Source: SAR324 cluster bacterium | Lineage (GTDB): Bacteria; SAR324; NAC60-12 | Assembly: GCA_014382365.1 (NCBI GenBank) | Contig: JACNJW010000033.1 | Coordinates: 1-64,000 of the forward strand | Direction of reading: 5' to 3' | Length of the DNA stretch: 64,000 nt | In this document: piece by piece, positions 46,636-55,675 of the stretch | Layout of the letters: every line of letters starts with the position of its first letter | Numbering within the stretch: position 1 is the first letter of the stretch | The notes under the pieces: model-generated | Seen by the model: only the letters and a program-made list of their open reading frames with translations | What the model was told of the DNA's origin: nothing | Database searches by the model: none | Program-made: the position numbers and the translations under genes

Positions 46636-48141
46636 ATGCGACTAAAAACTATTCTTGCCGGACTCGTAATGGGTCTGATTGCTTTTGCTCCTCTGGCAGC
46701 AACAGCAGATGAAACTGCAACGCTCCGGATCATCCTTACCGGAGATCATTACCTCCTTCCATCCCAAAAAGGGCGTGGTGGTTATGCTAAATTGGCCACA
46801 GTGGTTAAACAGGAAAAGGCCGGAGCCGAACACGCAATCTTCGTCCATTCCGGAGATGCATATTCTCCCTCGCTACTGGCAGGAATGCTCAAAGGTAAGC
46901 AGACTGTAGATATGCTGAATGCCGTTGGACTTGACATGATGGTACTGGGAAATCATGAGTGGGATTTTGGTATGGAGACTTTGCGTGAGAGGATTTGGGA
47001 GTCTAAATTTCCGGTACTGGCCAGCAACGTTGTGGATGTTGATGGATTGCCTATAGATGGCACTGTTCGTACTTCAATGCTCAGTGTAGGACCATTCCGT
47101 GTTGGTGTCATGGGATTAGTGACTCCGGAAACCGAAGTACTTTCCTCCGCAGGAACTGACCGTTTTTCTCCTGTTTTGGAGACAGCAAAAGCATTGGCTG
47201 AAGAACTGAAATCTCAAGGAGCAAACCTGATTGTAGCTCTGGCACATCTCGATGTCTTTGAAGATCAGGAACTAGTTGACAGTGGGATTGTGGATGTAGT
47301 TCTTTCCGGACACGATCACTATTATATCACCTGGGATGACGGTAATGTAGCCTGGATGGAGGCCGGTGAAAACTCGGAAAAAGTCGGCGTGATGGATGTA
47401 AGCATGACATCCTATATGAAACGTGGTAAAAAACGTTTCAAGTGGGAAGCAGACATGCGTATGGTAGACACCAAGAATGTTGCTGAAGATGCTGCTATTG
47501 CCTCAAAAGTTAAAGGCTATGAAGACCGCCTGAGCAAAGAACTTGATATCGAAATCGGTTCAACGAGCACTGAACTCGACAGCCGCAGAAAAACAGTGCG
47601 AACAGGTGAAGCCGCAATAGGAAATCTGATTGCTGATGCCATGCGTGCTGGTGTTGATGCGGAGATTGGTTTTGCCAATGGTGGTGGAATCCGGGCTAAG
47701 AAGATTTATGCTCCTGGAACCACACTTACTCGTCGTGATATTTTGACAGAGTTGCCTTTTGGTAATGTTGTAGTTAAACTCGGTCTAACAGGAGCACAAA
47801 TTTGGGAAGCTCTGGAAAACGGAGTAAGTCAGGCCGAAAAAGGTGCCGGACGTTTCCCGCAGATTGCTGGAATAAGTTTCGTCTGGAATCCTAAAGCCAA
47901 AGCTGGTTCGCGCGTGGTTTCAGCCAAAATTGGTGGACAACCCCTGGATAAGGGACGCAACTACACAGTAGCAACCAATAACTATGCTGCAGGTGGTGGA
48001 GATGGCTACAAAGTCTTCAAAAAAGGTAAGGTTATCATCGATGCCAGTGGAGCCACATTGTTGGCCGGAATGGTGATGGATTACATCAAAACCAAAGGTA
48101 CTGTCTCTCCAAAAGTAGAAGGACGTATCGTTGCTCAGTAA
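46636..48141 (+). CDS. Periplasmic 5'-nucleotidase family phosphoesterase (UshA-like)
   Basis: Family enzymes use two metal ions to remove phosphate from nucleotides outside the cytoplasm. The 501-residue product has a Sec signal peptide (MRLKTILAG to LAATA, cleavage near residue 24), an N-terminal metallophosphatase domain and a C-terminal 5'-nucleotidase domain (VRTGEAAIGNLIADAMRAG, ANGGGIR, LPFGN, NNYAAGGGDGY). Metal motifs GDAYSPS, GNHEWDFG, ALAHLD and SGHDHYYI are present. The first motif, normally TNDxHG, reads LTGDHYLL, so one usual histidine ligand is displaced. AAAGGA precedes the ATG and a strong terminator follows. The substrate may be nucleotides, UDP-sugars or another phosphoester. 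Confidence 0.87.
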   Translation: MRLKTILAGLVMGLIAFAPLAATADETATLRIILTGDHYLLPSQKGRGGYAKLATVVKQEKAGAEHAIFVHSGDAYSPSLLAGMLKGKQTVDMLNAVGLDMMVLGNHEWDFGMETLRERIWESKFPVLASNVVDVDGLPIDGTVRTSMLSVGPFRVGVMGLVTPETEVLSSAGTDRFSPVLETAKALAEELKSQGANLIVALAHLDVFEDQELVDSGIVDVVLSGHDHYYITWDDGNVAWMEAGENSEKVGVMDVSMTSYMKRGKKRFKWEADMRMVDTKNVAEDAAIASKVKGYEDRLSKELDIEIGSTSTELDSRRKTVRTGEAAIGNLIADAMRAGVDAEIGFANGGGIRAKKIYAPGTTLTRRDILTELPFGNVVVKLGLTGAQIWEALENGVSQAEKGAGRFPQIAGISFVWNPKAKAGSRVVSAKIGGQPLDKGRNYTVATNNYAAGGGDGYKVFKKGKVIIDASGATLLAGMVMDYIKTKGTVSPKVEGRIVAQ

Positions 48142-48168
48142 TTTTAAATAGCAACAAAGCTAAAAATG

Positions 48169-48195
48169 GCGGGGCGCTTTGCCCCGCTTTCTTTT
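48169..48195 (+). terminator. Rho-independent terminator after the phosphoesterase gene
   Basis: A 7-bp GC stem (GCGGGGC / GCCCCGC) with a 5-base loop is followed by TTTCTTTT, 28 bases after the stop codon. Confidence 0.9.
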
Positions 48196-48812
48196 CACTA
48201 TCTCCTGTCCAAGAATTTCCGGAATACTAATATCTTTGCTCAAACGTACAGGCATTTTTTCAGGCAACGATTCTAGTAGTAGTTTTAACTGAGGTGCAAG
48301 GAAATTAAAACCGAGTCTTGTTTGGGAAGCAAAAACATTTATCCTATATTTCCAAGTCTATCCGGAATCCCCCTAAATTATTTTCTGATTCATTAAAGAG
48401 ATAATATATGCGTCGGCATCTCAAGGATATTCAGGTTCTGTTCTTTATTATCGAAACACGTGTCTTGATTCTATAATCATAATTCAAGTACATATCAACA
48501 CTGATTTATTCAATGAGTACCGATTATGATTGATGAGTTGACATCCCCTTTTGGAAATTGTAAACTACTACCTTTTTAAATTATAAACAATTACCATTGT
48601 AAATTATTTTTACACACGATTAGCTCTAATTAATTTTCTTATCATGGTAATGTGCCTAATTACATTAAGTCAGGTGGCAAATATCTAATTCCGAATGCAA
48701 GCATGTATGTTTACATCTAACTGTTAAAAATTAACAAATTGTCTCGCAGGCAGTAGGTTGTAGTTAGCTTGTATATGGTGCTGTTATAAATTACTTGCAC
48801 AATATTTACCCC
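48196..48812. other. AT-rich gap before the TRAP operon
   Basis: No gene is supported. On the minus strand a 66-codon open stretch (48160-48357) ends KRKRGKAPRHF across the terminator and has no upstream start; it may be a gene remnant or chance. The middle part is rich in A and T with no clear repeat. Confidence 0.35.
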
Positions 48813-48840
48813 TTGACATCTAGACCTGAGGTGCTATTGT
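48813..48840 (+). promoter_or_regulatory. Sigma70-type promoter of the TRAP transporter operon
   Basis: TTGACA (48813-48818) and TATTGT (48835-48840) are 16 bases apart, about 120 bases before the dctQ start. Downstream, AATATTG (48877-48883) and CAATATT (48897-48903) form an inverted repeat in the leader that could be an operator. Confidence 0.6.
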
Positions 48841-48962
48841 CTTACTGGTAAAATCATAACTGTGGAAACGGCTGAAAATATTGTGGTAACGGTCGTCAAT
48901 ATTGTTGTAGTAGTTGATGATAGATCTAGAAACTTTCGTATAAAACAGGAGTTATTAGGAAA

Positions 48963-49475
48963 ATGCCAAAATTCATAGTTTCATATGTTAAGTCTGTTGA
49001 TTATGTTTCGACTAAATTCGGCAGGATGGCGATGTATCTAATCTTTTTAATGATTGGGACCTTACTTTTGGGTGCAATTACACGCAACATCTTGGGTATA
49101 CCATTGTCCTGGACTGTAGAAATGGCCCAATTCACAATTACTGCCTACTATATTTTAGGTGGTCCGTACTCAATGCAGACAGATGACCATGTACGCATGG
49201 ATTTGGTTTATGGACTTTATTCTGACAAAACCAAAGCCAAGATAGATGTATTCACTAATATTTTCCTTTTAGTCTATCTGATCGTCTTGTTGATTGGTGC
49301 GATTTCCAGTACCCAATATGCAATAGAATATGGACAGAGAAAATTTTCCCAATGGAATCCATCGATGATACCAATTAAAGTAATTATGACTTTTGGTATT
49401 TTACTAATGATTTTACAAACTGTCTCAACTTTTTTCAAAGATCTGGCAAAATCAAGAGGAGTTAGCATCACATGA
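48963..49475 (+). CDS. dctQ: TRAP transporter small membrane subunit
   Basis: DctQ is the four-helix membrane subunit of tripartite, sodium-driven, binding-protein-dependent transporters. The 170-residue product has four hydrophobic segments (about 22-42, 54-74, 96-118, 136-158) with the pattern TVEMAQFTITAYYILGGPYSMQTDDHVRMDLVYG, in which GGPY-x-H-VRMD is typical of the family. It overlaps dctM by four bases (ATGA), which implies translational coupling. It is the first gene of the dctQMP unit behind the promoter at 48813. Confidence 0.92.
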   Translation: MPKFIVSYVKSVDYVSTKFGRMAMYLIFLMIGTLLLGAITRNILGIPLSWTVEMAQFTITAYYILGGPYSMQTDDHVRMDLVYGLYSDKTKAKIDVFTNIFLLVYLIVLLIGAISSTQYAIEYGQRKFSQWNPSMIPIKVIMTFGILLMILQTVSTFFKDLAKSRGVSIT

Positions 49476-50794
49476 GTTACGAATTAATCGGCATGACCAT
49501 GTTTGGCGGCATGCTTTTAATGATGCTAACAGGTCAACGAATTTTTGCAGCAATCGGCTTTGTCTCAGCTACTGCTGCACTTCTGCTCTGGGGAACCGGC
49601 GGTGTCGAGATGCCTTTTAGTGCAGCCTTCAAGCTGTTTAACTGGTACCCTTTACTGACTTTGCCCTTATTTATTTATATGGGCTACATCCTTTCTGAAT
49701 CAGGAATTGCAGATGACTTGTACCACATGTTTCATGTCTGGTTTGGTGGATTAAGAGGGGGGCTGGCTATTGGTACAATTGCGCTCATGATAGTTATTTC
49801 GGCGATGAATGGATTAAGTGTTGCGGGCATGGCTATTGGTGCCACGATTGCCCTGCCGGAAATGTTACGGAGGGGTTATGACAAAATCATGATTACCGGC
49901 GTGGTTCAGGCCGGCAGCTCTTTGGGTATTTTGATACCGCCAAGCGTCGTATTGGTACTGTATGGAATGATTGCGCGACAACCGGTTGGGAAATTATGGC
50001 TTGCTGGTGCTATTCCGGGTCTTATGATGGCAGGTCTTTTCATTATTTATATCGCTGTTCGCTGTAAACTCCAGCCAGATCTTGCACCTGCTTTAAGCGA
50101 AGAAGAACGAGAAATGTCTTTTAGTGACAAACTCAAGGTATTAAAAGCAGGCATTACTCCATTTTTGATCTTCTTTTTTATGACCGGCTTATTCATCATG
50201 GGGATTACCAGCTTGGTAGAAAGCTCTGCAGTTGGCGCGACAGCCGCAACGATCGCTGCTATTGCAAAAAGACGATTGAACTGGAAAGTAATAGAAGCCA
50301 CTATGCGTAAAACGCTGGGTATTTCATGTATGTTTATGTGGATTATTCTTGCTGCACTTAGTTTCGGCGCAGTGTTTGACGGTATCGGTGCAGTCAAGTC
50401 AATCGAATCATTGTTTATTACCAACTGGAACTTAACCCCTTGGGAAGTGCTGATCATGATGCAGTTATCCTATCTGTTAATGGGAACTTTTCTGGACGAT
50501 ACTGCAATGTTGGTCATTGTTGCACCTTTGTATGTCCCTTTGGTTAAGGCTTTGGGTTTTGACCCAGTTTGGTATGGTGTTTTATATACCATCACTTGCC
50601 AAATTGCTTATATGACACCGCCTTTTGGTTACAATTTATTCTTGATGAGAGCTATGGCACCCAAGGAAATCTCTCTAATGGACATTTATCGTTCAATCAT
50701 CCCTTTTGTGTTAATAATGACTCTCGCACTGACCTTGGTGATGGTATTTCCACAAATTGCACTTTGGCTGCCAGAGTATGTTTATTCGAGATAA
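49472..50794 (+). CDS. dctM: TRAP transporter large membrane subunit
   Basis: DctM is the ion-coupled transport subunit with about twelve helices. The 440-residue product is hydrophobic throughout and has family segments GLSVAGMAIGATIALPEMLRRGYD, GSSLGILIPPSVVLVLYGMIA (a re-entrant hairpin with the conserved IPPS) and, in the second repeat, TPPFGYNLFLMRAMAPKE. The start overlaps dctQ and the binding protein gene follows after 96 bases. Substrate specificity is set by the binding protein, not by this subunit. Confidence 0.93.
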   Translation: MSYELIGMTMFGGMLLMMLTGQRIFAAIGFVSATAALLLWGTGGVEMPFSAAFKLFNWYPLLTLPLFIYMGYILSESGIADDLYHMFHVWFGGLRGGLAIGTIALMIVISAMNGLSVAGMAIGATIALPEMLRRGYDKIMITGVVQAGSSLGILIPPSVVLVLYGMIARQPVGKLWLAGAIPGLMMAGLFIIYIAVRCKLQPDLAPALSEEEREMSFSDKLKVLKAGITPFLIFFFMTGLFIMGITSLVESSAVGATAATIAAIAKRRLNWKVIEATMRKTLGISCMFMWIILAALSFGAVFDGIGAVKSIESLFITNWNLTPWEVLIMMQLSYLLMGTFLDDTAMLVIVAPLYVPLVKALGFDPVWYGVLYTITCQIAYMTPPFGYNLFLMRAMAPKEISLMDIYRSIIPFVLIMTLALTLVMVFPQIALWLPEYVYSR

Positions 50795-50890
50795 AATACT
50801 TTAACTGAGCCTCTTGGCTCTCTCCCAAGCAGTTGAAACGTGGTTGCGGCTGTTGGGTTAAACTTAAAAACCACAATGAGGAGTTATCTT

Positions 50891-51979
50891 ATGGAAGAAA
50901 AAGAAACGGTAAAACTTTCTGCAAGTAATCCGGAAGGACGTAGAGATTTCATTAAAAAAGCTGGTCTTGGAACAGCAGGCATTTTGGCCGCAGGAACAGC
51001 TCCAATGGCCTACGCAAAAAGCAATCCCATCAAATGGCGCTTACAAACCTACTCCGGTGCTCCATTAGGTGCACACGTCATCAAGCCACAAATCGAAGCT
51101 TTCAATAGAGCAGCAAATGGCGAGATGGAAATTGAACTGTATTATGCAGATCAATTGGTGCCTACTGATGAGCTCTTTAGAGCAATGCAAAAAGGGGTTA
51201 TTGATGCTGTGCAAAGTGATGACGCGACTATGGCTTCTCCTGTTGACATTAGTGTCTTCGGTGGTTATTTCCCGTTCTCAACCCGCTACAGTTTAGACCT
51301 GCCGGTATTGTTTAAATACTATGGCATGAATGAAATCTGGCAAGAGGCTTACGATGAGGTCAAAGGCGTTGAGTGGCTGGGAGCAGGTGCCTGGGATCCA
51401 TGTCATATTTTTTCAAAAAAACCCATTCGCAGCATTGCTGATATGAAAGGCAAACGCGTTTTTGGAGTGCCAACTGCAGGAAAATTTTTAGCTCGTTATG
51501 GTTTAATCCCTGTAACACTACCATGGGATGATATTGAGGTAGCACTTCAAACTGGTGAACTGGACGGCGTTGCCTGGTGTGGGTTCACTGAAGCCTACGA
51601 AGTTGGTTGGGCAGATGCCTGTGACTATGCCCTGCTAAATAACGTCACTGGAGCATGGTGCGGCTCTTATTTTGCCAATAGTGACAGCTGGAAAAAAGTT
51701 CCACCGCACCTTCAAGAACTGTTTAAAATATCCATGGACAGCTCACACTATTACCGCCAAATCTGGTATTGGGGTGGAGAAGCTAAGTTGCGTGTAGAAG
51801 GCAAGAAAATGGAATTGACCACTATTCCTGCCAATGAATGGGATCAGGTTGTTGCCGATTCAGCTGAGTTCTGGGATGAAATGTCCAGCATTAGTCCACG
51901 TGCCGCAAAGGTTGTACAAATCTTTAAGGATTACACTAAAGTAATGGAAAAAGCTGGTGTACCTTATCGCTATAGTTGA
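50891..51979 (+). CDS. dctP: TRAP transporter substrate-binding protein
   Basis: This is the periplasmic receptor of the transporter. ATG 50891 is chosen because GAGGAG stands eight bases upstream and because it gives a clean Tat-type signal (EGRRDFIKKAGLGTAGILAAGTA, cleavage after AYA); the open frame extends further up to 50840. The mature part of about 320 residues has the DctP fold with KWRLQTYSG, IRSIADMKGKRVFGVPTAGKFL, the arginine-bearing region that pairs with a substrate carboxylate, and the LQTGELDGVAWCGFTEAYEVG segment. The presumed ligand is an organic acid. Whether it could be ectoine, given the doe-like genes, is open: it does not resemble TeaA as far as I can judge. A terminator follows. 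Confidence 0.88.
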   Translation: MEEKETVKLSASNPEGRRDFIKKAGLGTAGILAAGTAPMAYAKSNPIKWRLQTYSGAPLGAHVIKPQIEAFNRAANGEMEIELYYADQLVPTDELFRAMQKGVIDAVQSDDATMASPVDISVFGGYFPFSTRYSLDLPVLFKYYGMNEIWQEAYDEVKGVEWLGAGAWDPCHIFSKKPIRSIADMKGKRVFGVPTAGKFLARYGLIPVTLPWDDIEVALQTGELDGVAWCGFTEAYEVGWADACDYALLNNVTGAWCGSYFANSDSWKKVPPHLQELFKISMDSSHYYRQIWYWGGEAKLRVEGKKMELTTIPANEWDQVVADSAEFWDEMSSISPRAAKVVQIFKDYTKVMEKAGVPYRYS

Positions 51980-51990
51980 TCTTTAACAAG

Positions 51991-52020
51991 GCCCCCTTGA
52001 CCAACTGGTCAGGGGGCTTT
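51991..52020 (+). terminator. Rho-independent terminator after dctP
   Basis: GCCCCCTTGACC and GGTCAGGGGGC pair with one bulged T around a 4-base loop, followed by TTTCAATTATTT. Confidence 0.85.
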
Positions 52021-52092
52021 CAATTATTTCTTGCCTGTCTTCTTCAACAAGCTGGTCTTCAAATCAACAGCTGTTTTTAGGATCGCTTTACT

Positions 52093-53136
52093 TTAAATAC
52101 TACCCTCTACTATTCCAAGTTCTTTTGCCACATTCACAAAATGCTGAACGTTCTCAAAAGGTGTACGTTCCAGCAAACCATGGTTCAAGTTTAAAATATG
52201 GTTTTTTCGTCCACTTTGCTCTAAACATTTCCGGACAGCTTCAGTTATCTCGGCTTTAGTGCCGTCTGCCAAAATCTGATTATCAACGTTTCCCTGAAAA
52301 ATCATTTTTGGTGCCAGTTTTTGTGCCTTGTCTAAATCAATACAACTTCCAACACTCAATACCGAAGCTCCGCTTTGGAGCATCAAATCGAGGTGAGGAG
52401 ATTCCTTGGTGAACAAAATGGTTGGAGTAGTTGTTGTCAGAGAGCTGAAAATTTTCTCATGTGTCGGCTGCACATATTTTTTATAGAGTTCCAAAGGTAG
52501 CACATCAGCAAATGACTCAAATAATTGAACTGCAGCTGCTCCTGCAGCAATTTGGAAGTTAAGATAATCCACAGTCATTTCCGTCAAACACTCCAACAAT
52601 GCTTGTGTGACGGTGGGTTGTTCATTGATAAAGGCTAATACTGCATTAATATTTCTGTTAGGACTACTGCCGGCAATCATAAAGAAAGCCAGTGACATCG
52701 GCGAACCTGCAAATCCAAGAACCGGCAATTCACCAGCAAGTTCTGCATTCAGACCTTTCAGGATTTGACTGACGGTTTGCAACTTTGTTTCCGGATCAAA
52801 TGAACGCAGTGCCCTGACTTGAGCCATAGTCCGGACAGGTTCTTCCAAAATTGGACCCGGTGCAAAGCGGAAACCTGCACCCATTGGTGTCAGCGGAGTG
52901 AGGATATCCTGAAACATGATGATTGCATCCACACCGAGACGTTTAGGAAGTAATGAAATCTTGATTGCAATTTCAGGATCTGCAAACAATTTTTCCAGCG
53001 ATCGTCCATCATTTTTTCTCAGTTGATTGTATTCAGGGTCTGTTCGACCGGCTTGACGCATCAACCAAACCGGAACACTGTCAGCAGCTAGATGCTTGAA
53101 GACACGTTCCATCAAAACATTCTTTTCCTTAGTCAT
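52093..53136 (-). CDS. hemE: Uroporphyrinogen decarboxylase
   Basis: HemE removes four carboxyl groups from uroporphyrinogen III to give coproporphyrinogen III in heme synthesis. The 347-residue product has the expected length and motifs: PVWLMRQAGR (arginines that hold the substrate acids), MFQDILTPLTPMG with the essential Asp, SPMSLAFFMIAG, and the C-terminal GNVDNQILADGTKAEI and NLNHGLLERTPFENV. The stretch after the first motif reads RQAGRTDPEY where most homologues have RQAGRYLPEY, a local change of uncertain effect. The gene stands alone, convergent with the dctP terminator. Confidence 0.95.
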   Translation of the reverse strand: MTKEKNVLMERVFKHLAADSVPVWLMRQAGRTDPEYNQLRKNDGRSLEKLFADPEIAIKISLLPKRLGVDAIIMFQDILTPLTPMGAGFRFAPGPILEEPVRTMAQVRALRSFDPETKLQTVSQILKGLNAELAGELPVLGFAGSPMSLAFFMIAGSSPNRNINAVLAFINEQPTVTQALLECLTEMTVDYLNFQIAAGAAAVQLFESFADVLPLELYKKYVQPTHEKIFSSLTTTTPTILFTKESPHLDLMLQSGASVLSVGSCIDLDKAQKLAPKMIFQGNVDNQILADGTKAEITEAVRKCLEQSGRKNHILNLNHGLLERTPFENVQHFVNVAKELGIVEGSI

Positions 53137-53319
53137 TTCTATATTTTCTGGTTTGCATGTATTTGTATCAGTTAATTATGCTTGTGTACTCAGATTCCGA
53201 TTGGTTCAACAAAGCTGAAATCTACTTGGCAAATAGAGAAATTCTCTGGACACTTCGGATAGCATGCTCCAACATAGTATTAGCTTTTTGTTTTTTTGAT
53301 TCATCTCAGACTATATATT

Positions 53320-54216
53320 ATGACAAGAACTGTCCCGGACTGCCTACGTTGCAACGACACCAGAGTTTTCATCAGTGTTAGACCACGTGAACGTTATGCT
53401 CATGCAAAACTTTGCGAGTGTGTCTCAATTCCCTGCAAAACCTGCAAGGGCACTGGTTTTATTGTAGAACAGGACAACTTCCAACGTGATGTAGCCATTG
53501 TCTGTCCTGACTGCGAACAAATCAAGCAGCATGTTCAGCTTTATAACAAAGCCCGAATACCACGCCGTTATCTGAACAGTTGCCTCGAGGCAAAAGATCG
53601 TGACTCAGAAAACGAAATGGTATTTGATTTACTGGGCAGTATTTTACGACTTCTGCCACAACGCCTGAGTAACCATAATCATTTGCAAACCGACTCTGAA
53701 GACCTAAAGGGCATGGTGCTGATGGGGCCTCCAGGAACAGGTAAAACACACTTGATGGCTGGTTTTGCCTATCAATGTACAATTGGCCATGGTATCTCCT
53801 GCATTTTTCAAAGTTTTGCAGAATTGCTCTCTGAGTTGAGACAGGGCTACTCTGATGGGAACTCCGATATGGAAATTATTGAACCCCATTTACAAACTGA
53901 CATCCTCATTATTGATGATATGGGCAAGGGGCGTAACAGTGACTGGGAACTTGGAGTTCTCGACATGCTGATTTCTGAACGCTACAACCGTAACCAGATC
54001 ATCATGGTCACCACCAATTTTACTGAAAGTGAAGAAAACACTCTAAAAGAACAAATCCGTGGTCGTGAAAAAACTGAAACCGAGCATTTCATTGCAGACA
54101 CTATTCGCAGAAGAGTCGGTGAGCGAATTTTTTCACGTTTGAAGGAAATGTGTTATTTTGAAAATTTACTGGGTCATGACCGTCGAGTCATAGATGACGA
54201 ACTTGAAAACGATTGA
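53320..54216 (+). CDS. DnaC-like AAA+ ATPase with N-terminal zinc motifs
   Basis: ATG 53320 is preferred to the TTG at 53296. The 298-residue product has an N-terminal cysteine-rich part with Cys at 8/11, 32/34, 39/42 and 62/65, including the DnaJ-like CKTCKGTGF, so two zinc sites are likely. The AAA+ core follows: Walker A LMGPPGTGKTHL, Walker B ILIIDDMG, the sensor motif MVTTNFT and an arginine finger region near DTIRRRVGERI. This is the layout of DnaC/DnaI helicase loaders and IstB. The zinc part resembles that of DnaI-type loaders. No transposase is nearby, which favours a helicase loader or primosome role over IstB. It ends one base before the convergent argC. Confidence 0.85.
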   Translation: MTRTVPDCLRCNDTRVFISVRPRERYAHAKLCECVSIPCKTCKGTGFIVEQDNFQRDVAIVCPDCEQIKQHVQLYNKARIPRRYLNSCLEAKDRDSENEMVFDLLGSILRLLPQRLSNHNHLQTDSEDLKGMVLMGPPGTGKTHLMAGFAYQCTIGHGISCIFQSFAELLSELRQGYSDGNSDMEIIEPHLQTDILIIDDMGKGRNSDWELGVLDMLISERYNRNQIIMVTTNFTESEENTLKEQIRGREKTETEHFIADTIRRRVGERIFSRLKEMCYFENLLGHDRRVIDDELEND

Positions 54217-55245
54217 TTAAAGCAAGCCCTGCGTTTCATTCAGACCAAACATCAGGTTCATATTCTGAATCGCCTGACCGGAAGCCCCCTTGACTAAATT
54301 ATCTATGCTAGTTATGATCACCCAGTTCTTACCAGTTTGATCTGAATCAGTACCTATCATACAGCGATTTGAGTTTACGCTCATCTTTAAATCCGGTAAA
54401 ACTCCTGCTCCCAAAAAGTGAATAAATTCCTGACTCTCTGCAAATTCTGAAAAACGTCCTCGTATTTCACCTGGACTTACCACTTTTTTAAAATGCAGAT
54501 AAATTGTTGATAGAATTCCACGATTTAGCGGAAGTAGATGCGGCGTAAAAACAACTTCACCTGTGTTAGCTGAACGATACAAACTCAGGTCTTCTAAGTA
54601 TTGTTGAATTTCAGGCTGGTGCTGGTGGGAAAATGTCTTGTAAGCTTTAAAATTTTCGTTGACGCTGACATAATTCGTCACATCATCTTCAACTCTTCCA
54701 CCTGCACCGCTCACCCCGGATTTTGCGTCAATGATTGGTGGCCGATCTAAATCACCAAGCAACTCACCCAGTGGCAAAAGTCCCAACAAAGCCCCTGTGG
54801 CATAACAACCAGGATTAGCAACCATTTTTGCTGCTGAAATTTTCTCCCTGAAAAATTCCGGCAAACCGAAAGCTGATTCTTCCAGCAATTCAGGAGCAGA
54901 GTGTGTAAGCTGATAATACTTGGAGAAGACCTCTGTATCCCGCAGACGAAATGCTCCGGAAAGATCAATTACCCTTAATCCCTGATTCAGCAATTTCGGA
55001 ACCCGCTCCAGGCTGGCCTGATTTGGGATAGCGAGAAAAACAAGATCACATCCGGAAACATCAGTTTCGTTCGGCTGAAAAATCTGGGTGTAACTATTCA
55101 GTTCTGGAAAAACATCATTAACCTTCTGTCCCTGATACTTGCTGGATGTTACTAATTCAACAGATATTTCTTCATGATGCTGTAGTAAATACAACAGCTC
55201 CCGTCCGGACAAACCGGCAGCCCCAATAATTCCAATTCTGACCAT
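54217..55245 (-). CDS. argC: N-acetyl-gamma-glutamyl-phosphate reductase
   Basis: ArgC reduces N-acetylglutamyl phosphate to the semialdehyde with NADPH in arginine synthesis. The 342-residue product has the NADP motif IGIIGAAGLSGRELL (4-18), the nucleophile Cys in MVANPGCYATG (about 148), the SGVSGAGG loop and the HQHQPEI histidine segment. Its ATG follows directly after the TAG of the ArsC-like selenoprotein candidate, so the two are translationally adjacent and probably co-transcribed. Identification is firm. Confidence 0.96.
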   Translation of the reverse strand: MVRIGIIGAAGLSGRELLYLLQHHEEISVELVTSSKYQGQKVNDVFPELNSYTQIFQPNETDVSGCDLVFLAIPNQASLERVPKLLNQGLRVIDLSGAFRLRDTEVFSKYYQLTHSAPELLEESAFGLPEFFREKISAAKMVANPGCYATGALLGLLPLGELLGDLDRPPIIDAKSGVSGAGGRVEDDVTNYVSVNENFKAYKTFSHQHQPEIQQYLEDLSLYRSANTGEVVFTPHLLPLNRGILSTIYLHFKKVVSPGEIRGRFSEFAESQEFIHFLGAGVLPDLKMSVNSNRCMIGTDSDQTGKNWVIITSIDNLVKGASGQAIQNMNLMFGLNETQGLL

Positions 55246-55590
55246 CTAACTAAAAACCTCTTCATAAAGTTCCGGGTTAAAACCCACCACGAACTCATTG
55301 CCTATTCTCCAGGTTGGAGCACGCAGGTTTCCGCTGGGACCAATTACATCTTTCAGAATATCCGCTTTTACATCTGAAGCTGGATTCCACTCCTGCCGTT
55401 TTTTACCTTTACCGGTTCTAATAAGACTTGCATTCTGCAGCATTTCCCAAGCTGCCTGGCTGTTTATCTTTTCCTTGTTTGCAAAAACACGTGTTTCTAC
55501 TAAAATATTTTTTGCGTCAAGAACCTCTTGCGCTCGTTTACAGGATGTTCAACCATTCCTGAAATATCCCCAATTTATATGTTTACTCAT
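55246..55590 (-). CDS. ArsC-family thioredoxin-fold protein, candidate selenoprotein (UGA = Sec14)
   Basis: A normal reading gives only the last 65 codons (from 55443). The same frame is open back to ATG 55590, with AAAGGA just upstream, except for one UGA at 55551-55549. The full product would be 114 residues: SKHINWGYFRNG, the UGA, TSCKRAQEVLDAKNI and so on to NPELYEEVFS. The UGA takes the first place of a CxxC-type redox motif (U-T-S-C) after a first beta strand, as in ArsC/Spx-like thioredoxin folds, and the C-terminal half (GPSGNLRAPTWRIGNEFVVGFNPELYEEV) fits the RAP-type ArsC/Spx core. A hairpin suitable as a bacterial SECIS lies 16-35 bases after the UGA. I recall that ArsC-family selenoproteins with a GUTSC-like motif exist. 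Its stop abuts the argC start. Function, presumably thiol redox, is inferred. A pseudogene is the main alternative. Confidence 0.78.
55514..55533 (-). promoter_or_regulatory. Candidate bacterial SECIS hairpin
   Basis: In the mRNA the stem GCG-CAAG pairs with CUUG-(A)-CGC, seven base pairs with one bulged A, around the loop AGGUU. The loop G pair lies 24-25 bases after the UGA. Known bacterial SECIS elements have a small apical loop with a conserved G about 16-37 bases from the UGA. Confidence 0.65.
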
Positions 55591-55675
55591 TTTTCCTTTT
55601 GATGTTTTTTAAATCTATAATGTTTAATGCCCCAAAGAAACTTAAATCCTTAGTGTTTTTAATCAGGAGAGCTTA

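Noticed and set aside
48160..48357. 66-codon minus-strand open frame over the terminator
   Set aside because: No usable start and it crosses the terminator; it was left as a note in the gap entry.
50047..50457. 136-codon minus-strand frame opposite dctM
   Set aside because: Antisense shadow of a membrane transporter gene.
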